Notes under the pieces: model-generated | The model's database searches: none | What the model was told of the DNA's origin: nothing | What the model saw: only the letters and a program-made list of their open reading frames with translations | Made by a program: the position numbers and the translations under genes | Shown: piece after piece, positions 34,269 to 42,926 of the stretch | How positions within the stretch are numbered: the first letter of the stretch is position 1 | Layout of the letters: each line of letters starts with the position of its first letter | DNA from: Brevundimonas sp. | Lineage (GTDB): Bacteria > Pseudomonadota > Alphaproteobacteria > Caulobacterales > Caulobacteraceae | Reading direction: 5' to 3' | Assembly: GCF_027487935.1 (NCBI RefSeq) | Contig: NZ_JAIYCP010000034.1 | Coordinates: 1 to 54,162, forward strand | DNA: 54,162 nucleotides

Positions 34269-35318
34269 ATGCTGGCCGACCCCCGCGACACCCTCCGTCA
34301 AGGCGCTGCAGCCCTGGGCTTCGACGTCTGCCGCTTTGCCTCCGCGACCGAGCCATGGAGTGCGGGCGAACGGCTGGCGCATTTCGTCGAGGCGGGGCGG
34401 CACGGCGAGATGGGCTGGATGGAGACGACGCTGGAGCGCCGCGCCCATCCCACCGCCATGTGGGACGGGGCCCGGACCGCCGTGGTGCTTGGCCTCAACT
34501 ATGGGCCGGAGCACGACCCCCTTCCCGAAATGGCGGACCGCTCGGCCGGCTATATCTCGGTCTACGCCCGGGGCGATGACTATCACGAGGTCATCAAGGG
34601 TCGCCTCAAGACCCTGGCCGGCCAGATCGCCGCCCGGACAGGCGAGGAGGTCAAGGTCTTCGTCGACACCGCCCCGCTGATGGAAAAGCCGCTGGCCCAG
34701 CGCGCCGGCCTCGGCTGGCAGGGCAAACACACCAACCTGCTGAGCCGCACCCACGGCAACTGGTTGTTTCTCGGCGTGATATTGACCGCTGCCACGTTCG
34801 AGCCGGATCCGCCCGAGCACGAGCATTGTGGCACCTGCACAGCCTGTCTGGACATCTGCCCGACGCAGGCCTTTCCGGCCCCTTTCCAGCTCGATGCACG
34901 CCGCTGCCTGTCCTATCTGACCATCGAGTTCGCCGGGCCGTGGCCGGAAGCGTTCAGGGTGGCGACAGGCAGCCGGATCTATGGCTGCGACGACTGTCTG
35001 GCCGTCTGTCCATGGAACAAATTCGCGGCGGCCTCGCGGGAGTCGCGGGTGCAGGCGCGCGAGGCCCTGGTCTCGCCCCGGCTGGCCGATCTCGCCGCCC
35101 TGGACGACGCGGCCTTCCGCACCCTGTTCGCAAAGAGTCCGGTCAAGCGGATCGGTCGCCACCGCTTCGTGCGCAATGTCCTCTATGCGATCGGCAACAG
35201 CGGTGACACGGGGCTGATCCCCGCAGCGGAGCGGCTGCTGGACGATCCGGACGCCGTGGTGCGTGACGCTGCGCTTTGGGCGGTAGGACGGCTGAGGGAG
35301 ACCGTCCCGGCGTCCTAA
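34269..35318 (+). CDS. queG: Epoxyqueuosine reductase
   Basis: 349 aa from ATG 34269, which has GGGAG 8 bases ahead; ATG 34254 is an alternative. The corrinoid-binding N-terminal domain is followed by two 4Fe-4S sites: CGTCTACLDICP and, after the loop, CDDCLAVCPWN. The C-terminal HEAT-like part (DDPDAVVRDAALWAVGRL) contacts tRNA. It reduces epoxyqueuosine to queuosine at tRNA position 34 using cobalamin. Its stop overlaps the convergent FKBP gene by 4 bases. Confidence 0.96.
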   Translation: MLADPRDTLRQGAAALGFDVCRFASATEPWSAGERLAHFVEAGRHGEMGWMETTLERRAHPTAMWDGARTAVVLGLNYGPEHDPLPEMADRSAGYISVYARGDDYHEVIKGRLKTLAGQIAARTGEEVKVFVDTAPLMEKPLAQRAGLGWQGKHTNLLSRTHGNWLFLGVILTAATFEPDPPEHEHCGTCTACLDICPTQAFPAPFQLDARRCLSYLTIEFAGPWPEAFRVATGSRIYGCDDCLAVCPWNKFAAASRESRVQAREALVSPRLADLAALDDAAFRTLFAKSPVKRIGRHRFVRNVLYAIGNSGDTGLIPAAERLLDDPDAVVRDAALWAVGRLRETVPAS

Positions 35319-35857
35319 CCTTCCGCCACGGCCCCGCCGCGCTCGCCGCCGGGCGCGCGGGCGATGTCCAGCAACTTCAGTCGGAACACCATGACCGAAT
35401 TGGGCGGGATGCCCGGACGGCCCTGTTCTCCGTAGCCGAGCGCCGGGGGCAGATAGATGATCCACTCGTCACCGACCCGCATCTCCTGCAGGACCTCCGT
35501 CCAGCCGGGTACGACATCACTGACCGTGAACACCGCCGGCTGGCCGTTCTGGAACGAGCTGTCAAACACCGTCCCGTCGGTCAGGGTGCCCTCATAGTCG
35601 ACGCGGACCAGATCGTTGCGGTCCGGATGCTCGCCACCGGGCGGGCCCGAATGGACGACCTTGTACTGGACGCCCGACGGCAGGGTCTTCACGCCCTCCA
35701 CCCGTGCGTTGGACGTCAGGAAGAATTCGGCTGCGCGCAGATTCTGCGCCGCCGTCTCGTCCGGGGCCGGCGTTCCGCGATCACAGGCGGCCAGCGGCCC
35801 CGCCAGGACCGCGACCATCGCCAGCGCCGATGCGCGCCTAACCCATCCGTAATTCAT
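35315..35857 (-). CDS. FKBP-type peptidyl-prolyl isomerase, lipoprotein
   Basis: 180 aa from MNYGWVRRAS; a longer upstream frame is rejected. A signal peptide ends in a LAAC lipobox. An N-terminal helix is followed by the FKBP domain: VRVDYEGTLTDGTVFDSS, PGWTEVLQEMRVGDEWIIYLP, LGYGEQGRPGIPPNSVMVFRLKLL. It catalyses cis-trans proline isomerisation in envelope proteins. It overlaps ilvA by 20 bases, suggesting translational coupling with an unrelated gene. Confidence 0.92.
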   Translation of the reverse strand: MNYGWVRRASALAMVAVLAGPLAACDRGTPAPDETAAQNLRAAEFFLTSNARVEGVKTLPSGVQYKVVHSGPPGGEHPDRNDLVRVDYEGTLTDGTVFDSSFQNGQPAVFTVSDVVPGWTEVLQEMRVGDEWIIYLPPALGYGEQGRPGIPPNSVMVFRLKLLDIARAPGGERGGAVAEG

Positions 35858-37040
35858 ATCCCGCCTCTTCCAGTGCATGTCTGATTTCAATGACGTGGGC
35901 CTCGCCACGGGTCTCGACCATGATGTCGAACTCCGCGCCCTTGGCCGGTACGTCCAGCGCTAGCCGGTTGTGCACCACGTCGATGATATTGCCGCCGAGA
36001 CCGCCGATCACGGCGCTCATCTTTGACAGCATGCCGGGGCGGTCGTCGCCGAGGATGCGATAGACGATCATCTTCTTTTCGCGCACCAATTCGCGATTGA
36101 GGACCACGGCCAGCATGCGCGCGTCGATGTTGCCGCCACAGAGCACCAGCCCGACCTTCATGCCGCGGAATTTGTCCGGATAGGCCAGCAGGGCCGCGAG
36201 GCCGCCGGCACCGGCTCCCTCGGCCACCGTCTTCTCAAGGGTGGCATAGTAGGCCACCGCCGTCTCGAAATGGGCCTCCTCGCAGACAAGGACGTCCTCG
36301 ACCAAGGGGTCGGCAAGGGCGAAGGGAATGTCGCCCACGGCCTTGATGGCGATCCCCTCGGCGATGGTCTGGCCACCACATTTCGGCGTCTCGCCGCGCC
36401 GTCTGGCACTGAACGACGCATACATGGCCGCCTCGACGCCGAAGATGCGGATGTCCGGCCTCATCGCCTTCGCCGCTATCGAACTGCCCGCGATCAGTCC
36501 GCCGCCGCCGATGGGGATGATCAGGGCCTCCAGGTCCGGTGCGTCCTCCAGGAACTCCACCGCGCAGACGCCCTGGCCCGTGACGATCCCCTCATCATCA
36601 AAGGCGGAAACAAAGACAAAGCCCTCCTCGTCGCGCAGCCGGTGCGCCTCCTCGGTCGAGCCGGAGAAGTCGAGCCCCTTGATCACCACGGTGGCACCGT
36701 GGGCGCGGGTGCCGTCGGCCTTGGTGAAGGGCGTGCCCTCGGGCATGACGATGGTCACAGGCACACCCAGCCGGGCACCGTGATAGGCGAGGGCCTGGGC
36801 ATGGTTGCCGGCACTGGCTGCCACCACGCCGCGCCGGCGCTCGTCCGGCGTCAGCTGCAGCAGCCGGTTCAGGGCTCCGCGCTCCTTGAAGCTGCCGGTG
36901 AAATGCAGGTTGTCGAACTTGACCCAGACCTCGGCACCGGTCAGCTGCGACAGGCGTCGGGAATAGCGGACCGGCGTCCGGTCCACCTGGCCGGCGATGC
37001 GGTCCCGGGCCGCCAGAATGTCGTCAAACGTGACTGTCAT
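35838..37040 (-). CDS. ilvA: Threonine ammonia-lyase with C-terminal ACT domain
   Basis: 400 aa. The PLP lysine is in FTGSFKERGALNRLL, the phosphate loop is PIGGGGLIAGSS, and ASAGNHAQALAYH binds the cofactor carboxylate. The C-terminal domain (IVYRILGDDRPGMLSKMSAVIGGLGGNIIDVVHNR) is a single ACT, as in the TIGR01127 group, unlike the two ACT-like repeats of E. coli IlvA. It converts threonine to 2-oxobutanoate for isoleucine synthesis or threonine breakdown; no other ilv gene is nearby. Confidence 0.94.
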   Translation of the reverse strand: MTVTFDDILAARDRIAGQVDRTPVRYSRRLSQLTGAEVWVKFDNLHFTGSFKERGALNRLLQLTPDERRRGVVAASAGNHAQALAYHGARLGVPVTIVMPEGTPFTKADGTRAHGATVVIKGLDFSGSTEEAHRLRDEEGFVFVSAFDDEGIVTGQGVCAVEFLEDAPDLEALIIPIGGGGLIAGSSIAAKAMRPDIRIFGVEAAMYASFSARRRGETPKCGGQTIAEGIAIKAVGDIPFALADPLVEDVLVCEEAHFETAVAYYATLEKTVAEGAGAGGLAALLAYPDKFRGMKVGLVLCGGNIDARMLAVVLNRELVREKKMIVYRILGDDRPGMLSKMSAVIGGLGGNIIDVVHNRLALDVPAKGAEFDIMVETRGEAHVIEIRHALEEAGYELRMG

Positions 37041-37180
37041 GGACGCTCCCTATACCCGGTCTGCGCCGGGTTTATGCGCGCTTTTGGCCCACGGCCCGAT
37101 GCGCCGCAACCTTGACCTTATGGCGGCGTTGAGCGTCTGATCGGGATGTTCGACCCGCACCCTCGACGGAGAGAGCCTGC

Positions 37181-37687
37181 ATGTCTGCCCGCCACCTGTT
37201 CCTTGTCGCTGCACTCGGTGCCGCCCTCGCGGGCTGCGCGACTGTTCCCACGGGCGATTCCGCATCCGGCGGGGCCGCCGCTTCAGCCTTCCGTGCGGAA
37301 GATTTCGCCTGGTCGGCGGCATCGGGACGCGGGTCTATCGACGGGCGCATCGCCTTCAACCGCGGCGGCCAGGCCTTCACCTGCACGGGTTCGGTCGCGC
37401 TCACGCCCTACACCCCCTATACCCGCGCCCGGTTCCAGACCCTGTACGGGTCGACCGACCGCGCCGCGGTTCCGGAAGCGGTGGTGCGGACGCGGACCGT
37501 GGAGAACCCCAGCGCCGACTATCGCTCCTTCGTCCGCTCAACGACCTGCGAGAATGGCCGGTTCGAATTCCCGGGATTGCCGGACGGGGCCTGGTTCATC
37601 ATCAGCCCGGTCAGCGCCGGGGGAGACCGCATCGTGCTGATGCGCCGTATCGTCACCCGCGGCGGACGCGTGTCCGTCACACTCTAA
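37181..37687 (+). CDS. Putative lipoprotein with a carboxypeptidase-regulatory-like fold
   Basis: 168 aa. The signal peptide ends in LAGC. The mature part has two Cys (TCTGS, TTCENG) and a pattern TCENGRFEFPGLPDGAWFIIS typical of small beta-sandwich carboxypeptidase-regulatory-like domains. It is probably an envelope lipoprotein; no function is known. GGAGAG lies upstream of the ATG. Confidence 0.7.
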   Translation: MSARHLFLVAALGAALAGCATVPTGDSASGGAAASAFRAEDFAWSAASGRGSIDGRIAFNRGGQAFTCTGSVALTPYTPYTRARFQTLYGSTDRAAVPEAVVRTRTVENPSADYRSFVRSTTCENGRFEFPGLPDGAWFIISPVSAGGDRIVLMRRIVTRGGRVSVTL

Positions 37688-37752
37688 CCGGTTCACCTGC
37701 CTTTGCCGGCTGTCATTGAGGCCGTGTTTCCGGCCGCTTCGGAGCGTTAACC

Positions 37753-38388
37753 ATGATCCGTCTCGCCCTTGTCGCCATCGCCGGCCTGAGCCTGTCCGCC
37801 GTCCCGGCCGTCGCCCAGTCGTGGGGCGGAACCCACGACCCGAGCGACCGGGGTGGCGACCGCTTCAGCCCCTACCCGAGCGGATACGGCGAACGAGCCT
37901 ACCCGGGCGGCTACGGCGCCCGTCGCTCCAACGCCGTTCCGTCGAATTTCGACTGGCGCGGCCAGCTGGACCGGCCCGGCGACTTCCGCTGCGACCGGTT
38001 CCAGGACGCAAACCGGGATGACTGCGGTGCCGGCTGGCGCGACCAGCGCCGTCAGGCCGGCCTGCAGGCATCGCGCAATGATCGCGAACTGGCCGGCGAC
38101 CGCCACGACGATTCCGGTCGCGGACCTTACGGCTACGCGAATCAACGGGGCCATGGCGCGGCCTGGAACCAGGACCATGCCCGGGGCTCGACGACCTGGC
38201 ACGGGGCCTATGGCCGACCCGACCACGTCTATCCGGGCCGCGGCGTGGTCTACAGCCGTGGCCATGCCGGCGGATACAACAGCGGCTACGGATCACGCGC
38301 CGACTGGTGCCGCGCCAGCTTTCAGTCCTACGACCCGCACACCGGCTACTACCGCGCCTACTCCGGTCGACTGATCTATTGCGGCTGA
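37753..38388 (+). CDS. BA14K-like secreted protein, Gly/Arg-rich
   Basis: 211 aa. The signal peptide ends in AVAQ. The middle is rich in Gly, Tyr, Arg and His (GYGERAYPGGYGARRSN, RDDCGAGWRDQRRQ), and the C-terminus has WCRASFQSYDPHTGYYRAYSG followed by a last Cys. This matches the BA14K pattern (Cys, SYDP, Cys) of alphaproteobacterial surface proteins. The function is unknown. It lies after a lipoprotein gene in the same direction, with a GGAG site. Confidence 0.7.
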   Translation: MIRLALVAIAGLSLSAVPAVAQSWGGTHDPSDRGGDRFSPYPSGYGERAYPGGYGARRSNAVPSNFDWRGQLDRPGDFRCDRFQDANRDDCGAGWRDQRRQAGLQASRNDRELAGDRHDDSGRGPYGYANQRGHGAAWNQDHARGSTTWHGAYGRPDHVYPGRGVVYSRGHAGGYNSGYGSRADWCRASFQSYDPHTGYYRAYSGRLIYCG

Positions 38389-38551
38389 CGCGCTCAGACA
38401 GGGCGCGACCTCCACGCGCCCCAGAGCAGGATCCGGGATCGCTCTTTTGATCACGGATTGGTGCTTAAGCGCCGTTCGCCATTGTTTGGCCTTGTCCGAC
38501 CCGCTTCGGTGGCCGCGACCCGCAACGGGTGGTGGACCAGGGAGCGCGTAT

Positions 38552-38749
38552 ATGTCCCAGCACAATATCTCGGGATCGGAGGTTTTCGGCCCCAAGCCCG
38601 GCGTGATGGTACGGTCCGTCAGGACCAGCGGCCTGCGGCGGCAGCGGGCCGCCCGAACCTGGGCGGCCTTCATCGCCGGCGCGATCGTCGCCGTGGCAGG
38701 CGGTGCCATCGCCATGGCCGCCATCTTCGGACCTACTCTGTTCGGCTGA
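38552..38749 (+). CDS. Small single-pass membrane protein
   Basis: 65 aa from ATG 38552, preceded by GGGAGCG; a longer frame from 38447 is less likely. After a polar, Arg-rich N-terminus (VRSVRTSGLRRQRAARTW) there is one Ala/Gly-rich membrane helix near the end (AAFIAGAIVAVAGGAIAMAAIFG). An N-in orientation is predicted. No family is known. Confidence 0.55.
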   Translation: MSQHNISGSEVFGPKPGVMVRSVRTSGLRRQRAARTWAAFIAGAIVAVAGGAIAMAAIFGPTLFG

Positions 38750-38821
38750 CCGGATCGCCTCCGGTCTGGACTTCTCTGCCGGTCGCTGATTGGAATGGGG
38801 GGTGATCGGGGGCCAGATCAA

Positions 38822-39559
38822 ATGACATCGCCAGAAGCAGCCACTGTCCGGCCGGTGCGCGACAGGGTGTTCTTCACCTCCATGGCGGCGATCGTCCTGG
38901 TGGTGATCTTCATCGGCTTCGCACCCAGCTATTATCTGCGCGGCATCCTGCCGGCCCCCCATCCCTATGAGGCCATCAGCCCTGTGGTGATGGCTCACGG
39001 CCTGGTTTTTTCAGCTTGGGTGATCCTGTTCGCGATCCAGGCCAGCCTGGTGGCGACCAACAGGGTCGCCGTGCACCGCCGGCTCGGCACGGTGGGCATG
39101 GTCCTGATCGCGATCATGATTCCCCTGGCGGTCGTCACCGCGCTCCAGGGCGTTGACCGGCCGTTCTCGAGGCCGCCGGGGATCCCTGGGCTGACCTGGC
39201 TGGCCGTGCCCCTGCTGGACGTCCCGGTTTTCGGTGGCCTGATCGTCGCGGCCCTCGCGTTCCGAAGGACTCCGGCCATCCACAAGCGGCTGATGCTGAT
39301 CGCCATGATCGATCTTCTTCAGCCTGCACTGGGGCGAATTCCCGACCCGGCATGGCTGCCGATGGCGCTCTCCCCTCTCCAGACACTGGTGTTTCTGCTG
39401 CCGCTGTTCGTCTGGGACCTGTTCACCCTGAAACGTATCCATCCGGCGACGCTCTGGGGCAGCGTCGTCATCGCCGCCGTGATGTTCACGGTGCCGCTGA
39501 TCTGGACCTCGCCGGCCTGGCTGGCGTTTGCAGGCTGGGCCCACGGGCTGACCGGCTGA
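38822..39559 (+). CDS. Multi-pass membrane protein, unknown
   Basis: 245 aa with about seven hydrophobic segments; the N-terminal one contains FFTSMAAIVLVVIFIGFA. Conserved-looking His residues occur in MAHGLVFSAWVILF, NRVAVHRRLGTVG and AIHKRLMLIAMIDLLQPALGR. His in membrane segments recalls heme- or cytochrome b561-like proteins, but no family is identified with confidence. It ends one base before the convergent GNAT gene. Confidence 0.72.
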   Translation: MTSPEAATVRPVRDRVFFTSMAAIVLVVIFIGFAPSYYLRGILPAPHPYEAISPVVMAHGLVFSAWVILFAIQASLVATNRVAVHRRLGTVGMVLIAIMIPLAVVTALQGVDRPFSRPPGIPGLTWLAVPLLDVPVFGGLIVAALAFRRTPAIHKRLMLIAMIDLLQPALGRIPDPAWLPMALSPLQTLVFLLPLFVWDLFTLKRIHPATLWGSVVIAAVMFTVPLIWTSPAWLAFAGWAHGLTG

Positions 39560-40093
39560 TCAGGCCAGCCAGACCATGCGACGGATCTCGGTCTCGGCAC
39601 CGCGCGCCCGGCTGAACCCCTTGCGCACTTCGCCGGTGTAGAGAAAGCCGGCCTTTTCCAGCACCCGGCCGGAGGCCGGATTGTCGCTGAAATGCCCCGC
39701 CACCAGGGCGCGCCGCTTCCACGACCGGCCGGCCCAGGCCGTCGCCCCCTGCAGGGCCTCGGTGGCAAGGCCACGGCCCCAGAAGGGACGGGCAATCCAG
39801 TAGCCGACCTCGGGTGCCGGATCGCCGTCCTCGAACAGGCCGATGACGCCGACCGGGCCATGGTCCTCATGTTCAATCAGGAAGGTGCGGGCCCGTGCGG
39901 GGTCCTGGACCGCCACCTTCAGCACAAACTCCTCGGCGTCCGCGACACCATAGGGGTGCGGCATGCGCAGGGTCATACGCGCAATGGCCGGATCATTGGC
40001 AAAGGCGGCAAGGCGGGCGACATCCTGGGCCCCCGGCGCACGCAGGACCAGGCGTCGCGTCTCGACGACGGCAGAGGGTTCGATCAGGCACAT
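39560..40093 (-). CDS. GNAT acetyltransferase, RimJ/RimL type
   Basis: 177 aa from ATG 40093; an upstream TTG is rejected. The sequence shows ETRRLVLRAPGAQDVARLAAFAND at the start, the core VGVIGLFEDGDPAPEVGYWIARPFWGRGLATEAL with the acetyl-CoA loop (RPFWGRGLATEA) and SDNPASGRVLEKAGF. It resembles N-terminal ribosomal protein or aminoglycoside-type acetyltransferases of this branch. The substrate is unknown. It is convergent with the preceding membrane gene. Confidence 0.88.
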   Translation of the reverse strand: MCLIEPSAVVETRRLVLRAPGAQDVARLAAFANDPAIARMTLRMPHPYGVADAEEFVLKVAVQDPARARTFLIEHEDHGPVGVIGLFEDGDPAPEVGYWIARPFWGRGLATEALQGATAWAGRSWKRRALVAGHFSDNPASGRVLEKAGFLYTGEVRKGFSRARGAETEIRRMVWLA

Positions 40094-40164
40094 CAGACGC
40101 AAGCCTCGTTCGATATGCCGCCTCCTTGGAGGGCCCGGGCGGCTTCGAGGCGGGGAAACGCAAA

Positions 40165-40192
40165 CGGGGAGCCTGGTGATCCAGACTCCCCG
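40165..40192 (-). terminator. Probable terminator downstream of rpmA
   Basis: CGGGGAG (40165-40171) and CTCCCCG (40186-40192) form the base of a stem extended inward by CTGG/CCAG with one mismatch. On the minus strand a short GTTTGCGTTT tail follows. It lies 70 bases past the rpmA stop. Confidence 0.6.
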
Positions 40193-40210
40193 CGGAAACT
40201 TGTCCCTTGG

Positions 40211-40246
40211 TCCGGATCGCGGCTCTTGAGCCTTGCGCGATCCGGA
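40211..40246. other. 11-bp palindrome downstream of rpmA
   Basis: TCCGGATCGCG (40211-40221) is inverted exactly at 40236-40246, with a 14-base loop. There is no T-tract. It lies between rpmA and the likely terminator, so it may add to RNA 3' end stability. Confidence 0.5.
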
Positions 40247-40262
40247 TGATCTTCCGTTCGCG

Positions 40263-40550
40263 CTACTCGGCAGCCATGGCCTGTTCGGCGGTGTCGTTGG
40301 CCGGAAGAATCGATACGTAACAACGGCCGTTGGCCTTCCGGGTGAATTTCACGGCGCCATGGGCGGTCGCGAAAAGGGTGTGGTCGCGGCCGAGGCCGAC
40401 GTTGTCACCCGGGTGGAAGGTGGTGCCGCGCTGGCGCACGAGGATGTTGCCGGCCAGAACGTTCTCGCCGCCGAACTTCTTCACGCCGAGGCGCTTGGAA
40501 TGAGAGTCGCGACCGTTACGCGACGAACCACCGGATTTCTTGTGAGCCAT
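40263..40550 (-). CDS. rpmA: 50S ribosomal protein L27
   Basis: 95 aa starting [16 protein letters not shown], the universal L27 N-terminus that reaches the peptidyl transferase centre. The core is [24 protein letters not shown] and the tail has GAVKFTRK. No N-terminal cleavage extension (as in Firmicutes) is present. It lies 27 bases downstream of rplU. Confidence 0.98.
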   Translation of the reverse strand: MAHKKSGGSSRNGRDSHSKRLGVKKFGGENVLAGNILVRQRGTTFHPGDNVGLGRDHTLFATAHGAVKFTRKANGRCYVSILPANDTAEQAMAAE

Positions 40551-40577
40551 AGGTCTGCTCCCTGTCTCTGACTGTTC

Positions 40578-41075
40578 TTACGCTTCTTCGGTGGAGGCGG
40601 GCTTGGCCTTGGGCGCAGCCTTCTTGGCCGGAGCCTTCTTGGCGGCGGCCTTGACCGGCTCGGCTTCGGTCGCTTCGACGCGCGGGGCCAGGCCACGGGC
40701 ACGAAGGTTCATTTCAGCCTTGGTCATCAGCGAGGTCTCGCCGTCCCATTTGGCCTTCTCGCCGGCACCGTCGATGCCGGTGATGCGCAGGACGGTTTCC
40801 ATCTGGCGATGGCCGTTGGTGCGGCGATAGCCCTGACGGCGGGTCTTCTTGAAGATCTTGATCTTCTCGCCCTTGCGGGTCTCGACCAGGGTCGCGGCGA
40901 CCGCGGCACCCGCGATCATCGGAGCGCCCACCGTCACGCCCTTTTCGCCGCCCAGCATCAGGACGTCGCCGAACGAAACGTTCGAACCGGCCTCGCCGTC
41001 GAGCTTCTCGACCACGATGACGTCGCCCGGTTGAACCCGGTACTGCTTGCCGCCGGTCTTGATCACCGCGTACAT
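40578..41075 (-). CDS. rplU: 50S ribosomal protein L21 with a Lys/Ala-rich tail
   Basis: 165 aa; canonical L21 is about 100-105 aa. The core starts [30 protein letters not shown] and includes [17 protein letters not shown]-terminal extension of about 60 residues ends in a low-complexity [17 protein letters not shown] stretch, similar to extensions seen in some alphaproteobacteria. It is transcribed with rpmA. Confidence 0.97.
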   Translation of the reverse strand: MYAVIKTGGKQYRVQPGDVIVVEKLDGEAGSNVSFGDVLMLGGEKGVTVGAPMIAGAAVAATLVETRKGEKIKIFKKTRRQGYRRTNGHRQMETVLRITGIDGAGEKAKWDGETSLMTKAEMNLRARGLAPRVEATEAEPVKAAAKKAPAKKAAPKAKPASTEEA

Positions 41076-41107
41076 GTTGAAGCCTCAGCGAAACGCAAAA
41101 AGAATAA

Positions 41108-41131
41108 GCCCGACGGGGGACCCCCTCGGGC
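41108..41131 (-). promoter_or_regulatory. Hairpin in the rplU leader
   Basis: GCCCGA (41108-41113) pairs with TCGGGC (41126-41131), with G-rich and C-rich stretches inside that extend the stem. It lies in the 5' untranslated region 33 bases before the rplU start. It could serve autoregulation by L21, but no known leader motif is matched. Confidence 0.4.
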
Positions 41132-41142
41132 GAAGAGCGGCG

Positions 41143-41171
41143 ACATAGACGCAGAGGGCTGTTCGAGTCAA
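41143..41171 (-). promoter_or_regulatory. Probable rplU-rpmA promoter
   Basis: On the minus strand TTGACT (41171-41166) and CTATGT (41148-41143) are separated by 17 bases. The promoter would give a leader of about 60 bases that includes the hairpin at 41108-41131. Confidence 0.6.
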
Positions 41172-41236
41172 CGCGGACGGGCGAAAAATCGGGGGTTGGC
41201 TGATCACCCCGGCCAGAATGACGGGCCGCTCTGGAC

Positions 41237-41251
41237 TGTTATAAGATAACA
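41237..41251. promoter_or_regulatory. Zur-like operator palindrome
   Basis: TGTTAT-AAG-ATAACA is a perfect 6+3+6 palindrome, close to the Zur consensus core of proteobacteria (GTTATAATATAAC with flanking A/T). It lies 18-32 bases upstream of the ATG at 41269, overlapping the expected promoter of the transporter-CDF pair. Assignment to Zur rests on sequence similarity and the metal-related genes downstream. Confidence 0.7.
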
Positions 41252-41268
41252 TTCTATGAGGGCCGACG

Positions 41269-41928
41269 ATGATGCCGCCCGACCTCCAGCAACCCGTCCT
41301 GTTGTCCGTCCTCGGCGTCGGCTTCGCCACGGCCTTCCTGCACGCGGCCCTGCCGACCCACTGGCTACCGTTTGTGCTCGTCGGACGCGGTCAGCGCTGG
41401 ACCCTGACCCAGGTGCTGACGACCGTGGCCATCGCGGGGTCGGCCCATATCGTCACCACCGCCGTCGTGGGCGGCCTGATCGTGGCCGCCGGCCTGGTCG
41501 TGGACCAGTGGATTACCGGCCTGCTGCCCGGCCTGTCCGCCGGACTGCTTTTCCTGTTCGGCGCCTTCTATCTCGGCAAGGCCCTGCTGCGCCCGGCGGT
41601 CCTGGCCGGCGGCCCGTCCCTGGCCCTGTCCGAACCGACCGTTTCGCACACCGCCGCCTTCTGGGGGCTGGTCGTCATGATGGCTGTATCGCCGGGCGAG
41701 GTGTTGTTGCCGATCTATCTGTCGCAGGCGACAGAGGGGCCCGTGGTTCTGACCGCACTGACCCTGGCCTTCGGTGTCGGCACGGTGCTCGGCATGGCCC
41801 TTTTCACGGTTCTGGCCCGTGCGGGCTGGTCCGTGCTCAGGCTGGAGCGCTGGGTCCGATACGAGGGCATCATCCTCGGCCTCGCCCTGATCCTGATCGG
41901 CCTTCTCGTGATCCTGCGCCCGCACTAA
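41269..41928 (+). CDS. Six-helix membrane transporter (LysE/TauE/NicO-like), possible metal transporter
   Basis: 219 aa from ATG 41269 (41272 also possible), with a GAGGG site. About six hydrophobic segments are seen. The first helix holds FLHAALPTHWLPF with two His, a motif reminiscent of the His in NicO/HupE/RcnA-type metal transporters, and a late MAVSPGEVLLPIYL segment recalls the LysE/TauE proline-rich helix. Direction and substrate are unknown. It is followed after 10 bases by a zinc-type CDF exporter, and both sit behind a Zur-like box. Confidence 0.65.
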   Translation: MMPPDLQQPVLLSVLGVGFATAFLHAALPTHWLPFVLVGRGQRWTLTQVLTTVAIAGSAHIVTTAVVGGLIVAAGLVVDQWITGLLPGLSAGLLFLFGAFYLGKALLRPAVLAGGPSLALSEPTVSHTAAFWGLVVMMAVSPGEVLLPIYLSQATEGPVVLTALTLAFGVGTVLGMALFTVLARAGWSVLRLERWVRYEGIILGLALILIGLLVILRPH

Positions 41929-41938
41929 GGATAGCGGA

Positions 41939-42901
41939 ATGGCGCACGCCCACGGATCTCACGACCACGCACACGATCACAGCCTTGGGCACGGGCACGG
42001 GCATGACCACAGCCATGGTCCGGGCGGCCATCACCACGGTCCCGTCGATACCGGCGACTGGCGCTATGCCGTCGGCCTGCTGGTCAATCTGGCCTTTGTC
42101 GCCGTCGAGTTCGGAGCGGGGATCGTCAGCGGCTCAACCGCCCTGATGGCCGACGCCGGCCACAATCTGTCCGATGTAATGGGTCTGGCCATGGCCGGTG
42201 GTGCGGCCTGGCTGGCGCGGCGCGCAAGCGGACCGGGCAAGACCTATGGCTACGGCAAGGCCACGGTGCTGGCCGCCCTCGCCAACGCCCTGCTGCTGAT
42301 CTTCGCCTGCGGGGCCATCGCCTTCGAAGCGGTCCGCCGCCTGGCCGAACCGGCCCCGGTGATGAGCGGGCTGATCATGGGCGTGGCCGCGATCGGCTTC
42401 GTCATCAACCTGGGCACCGCCCTGCTGTTCATGCGCGACCAGCACAGCGACCTGAACGCCCGCGGGGCCTATCTGCACATGATGGCCGACGCCGCCGTCT
42501 CGATCGGCGTGGTCATTGCCGGTGCCGTGATCATGTTCAGTGGCTGGTCGATCATCGACCCGCTGGTCAGCATCGTCATCGTCGCTGTCATCCTGCTGGG
42601 CACCTGGGGCCTGCTGAAGGACTCGGTCAATCTGGCCATCGACGCCGCGCCGCGTGGCGTGGACGTCGAGGCCATCCGCGCCGCCTTCCTGACCCTGCCC
42701 GGCGTCACCGCCGTGCACGATCTCCATGTCTGGGGCCTGTCGACCACGGAAACCGCCCTGACCGCCCACCTCTGTCACGACCGGACCGATAGCGACGCAC
42801 TTCTGGCCGAGGCCCAGGCGCTGGCCCGCGGAAAATTCCGCATCGGCCACACGACGCTGCAGCTGGAAGCCGCACCGCTGGCGGACTGCCCGACCTGCTG
42901 A
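41939..42901 (+). CDS. CDF zinc exporter with a His-rich N-terminus (ZitB/CzcD-like)
   Basis: 320 aa. The first 33 residues contain 14 His and probably bind zinc in the cytoplasm. Six TMs follow, with transport site HNLSD in TM2 and HMMAD in TM5 (His-Asp/His-Asp), the zinc-selective pattern of ZnT and ZitB, unlike the Asp-Asp/His-Asp site of the fieF product at 32525. The C-terminal domain (LPGVTAVHDLHVWGLSTTETALTAHL) is the usual CDF metal-binding part, ending in CPTC. It exports Zn2+ in exchange for protons. Confidence 0.92.
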   Translation: MAHAHGSHDHAHDHSLGHGHGHDHSHGPGGHHHGPVDTGDWRYAVGLLVNLAFVAVEFGAGIVSGSTALMADAGHNLSDVMGLAMAGGAAWLARRASGPGKTYGYGKATVLAALANALLLIFACGAIAFEAVRRLAEPAPVMSGLIMGVAAIGFVINLGTALLFMRDQHSDLNARGAYLHMMADAAVSIGVVIAGAVIMFSGWSIIDPLVSIVIVAVILLGTWGLLKDSVNLAIDAAPRGVDVEAIRAAFLTLPGVTAVHDLHVWGLSTTETALTAHLCHDRTDSDALLAEAQALARGKFRIGHTTLQLEAAPLADCPTC

Positions 42902-42926
42902 CCGTACCCGGCCGCCTCCGCCAGAA

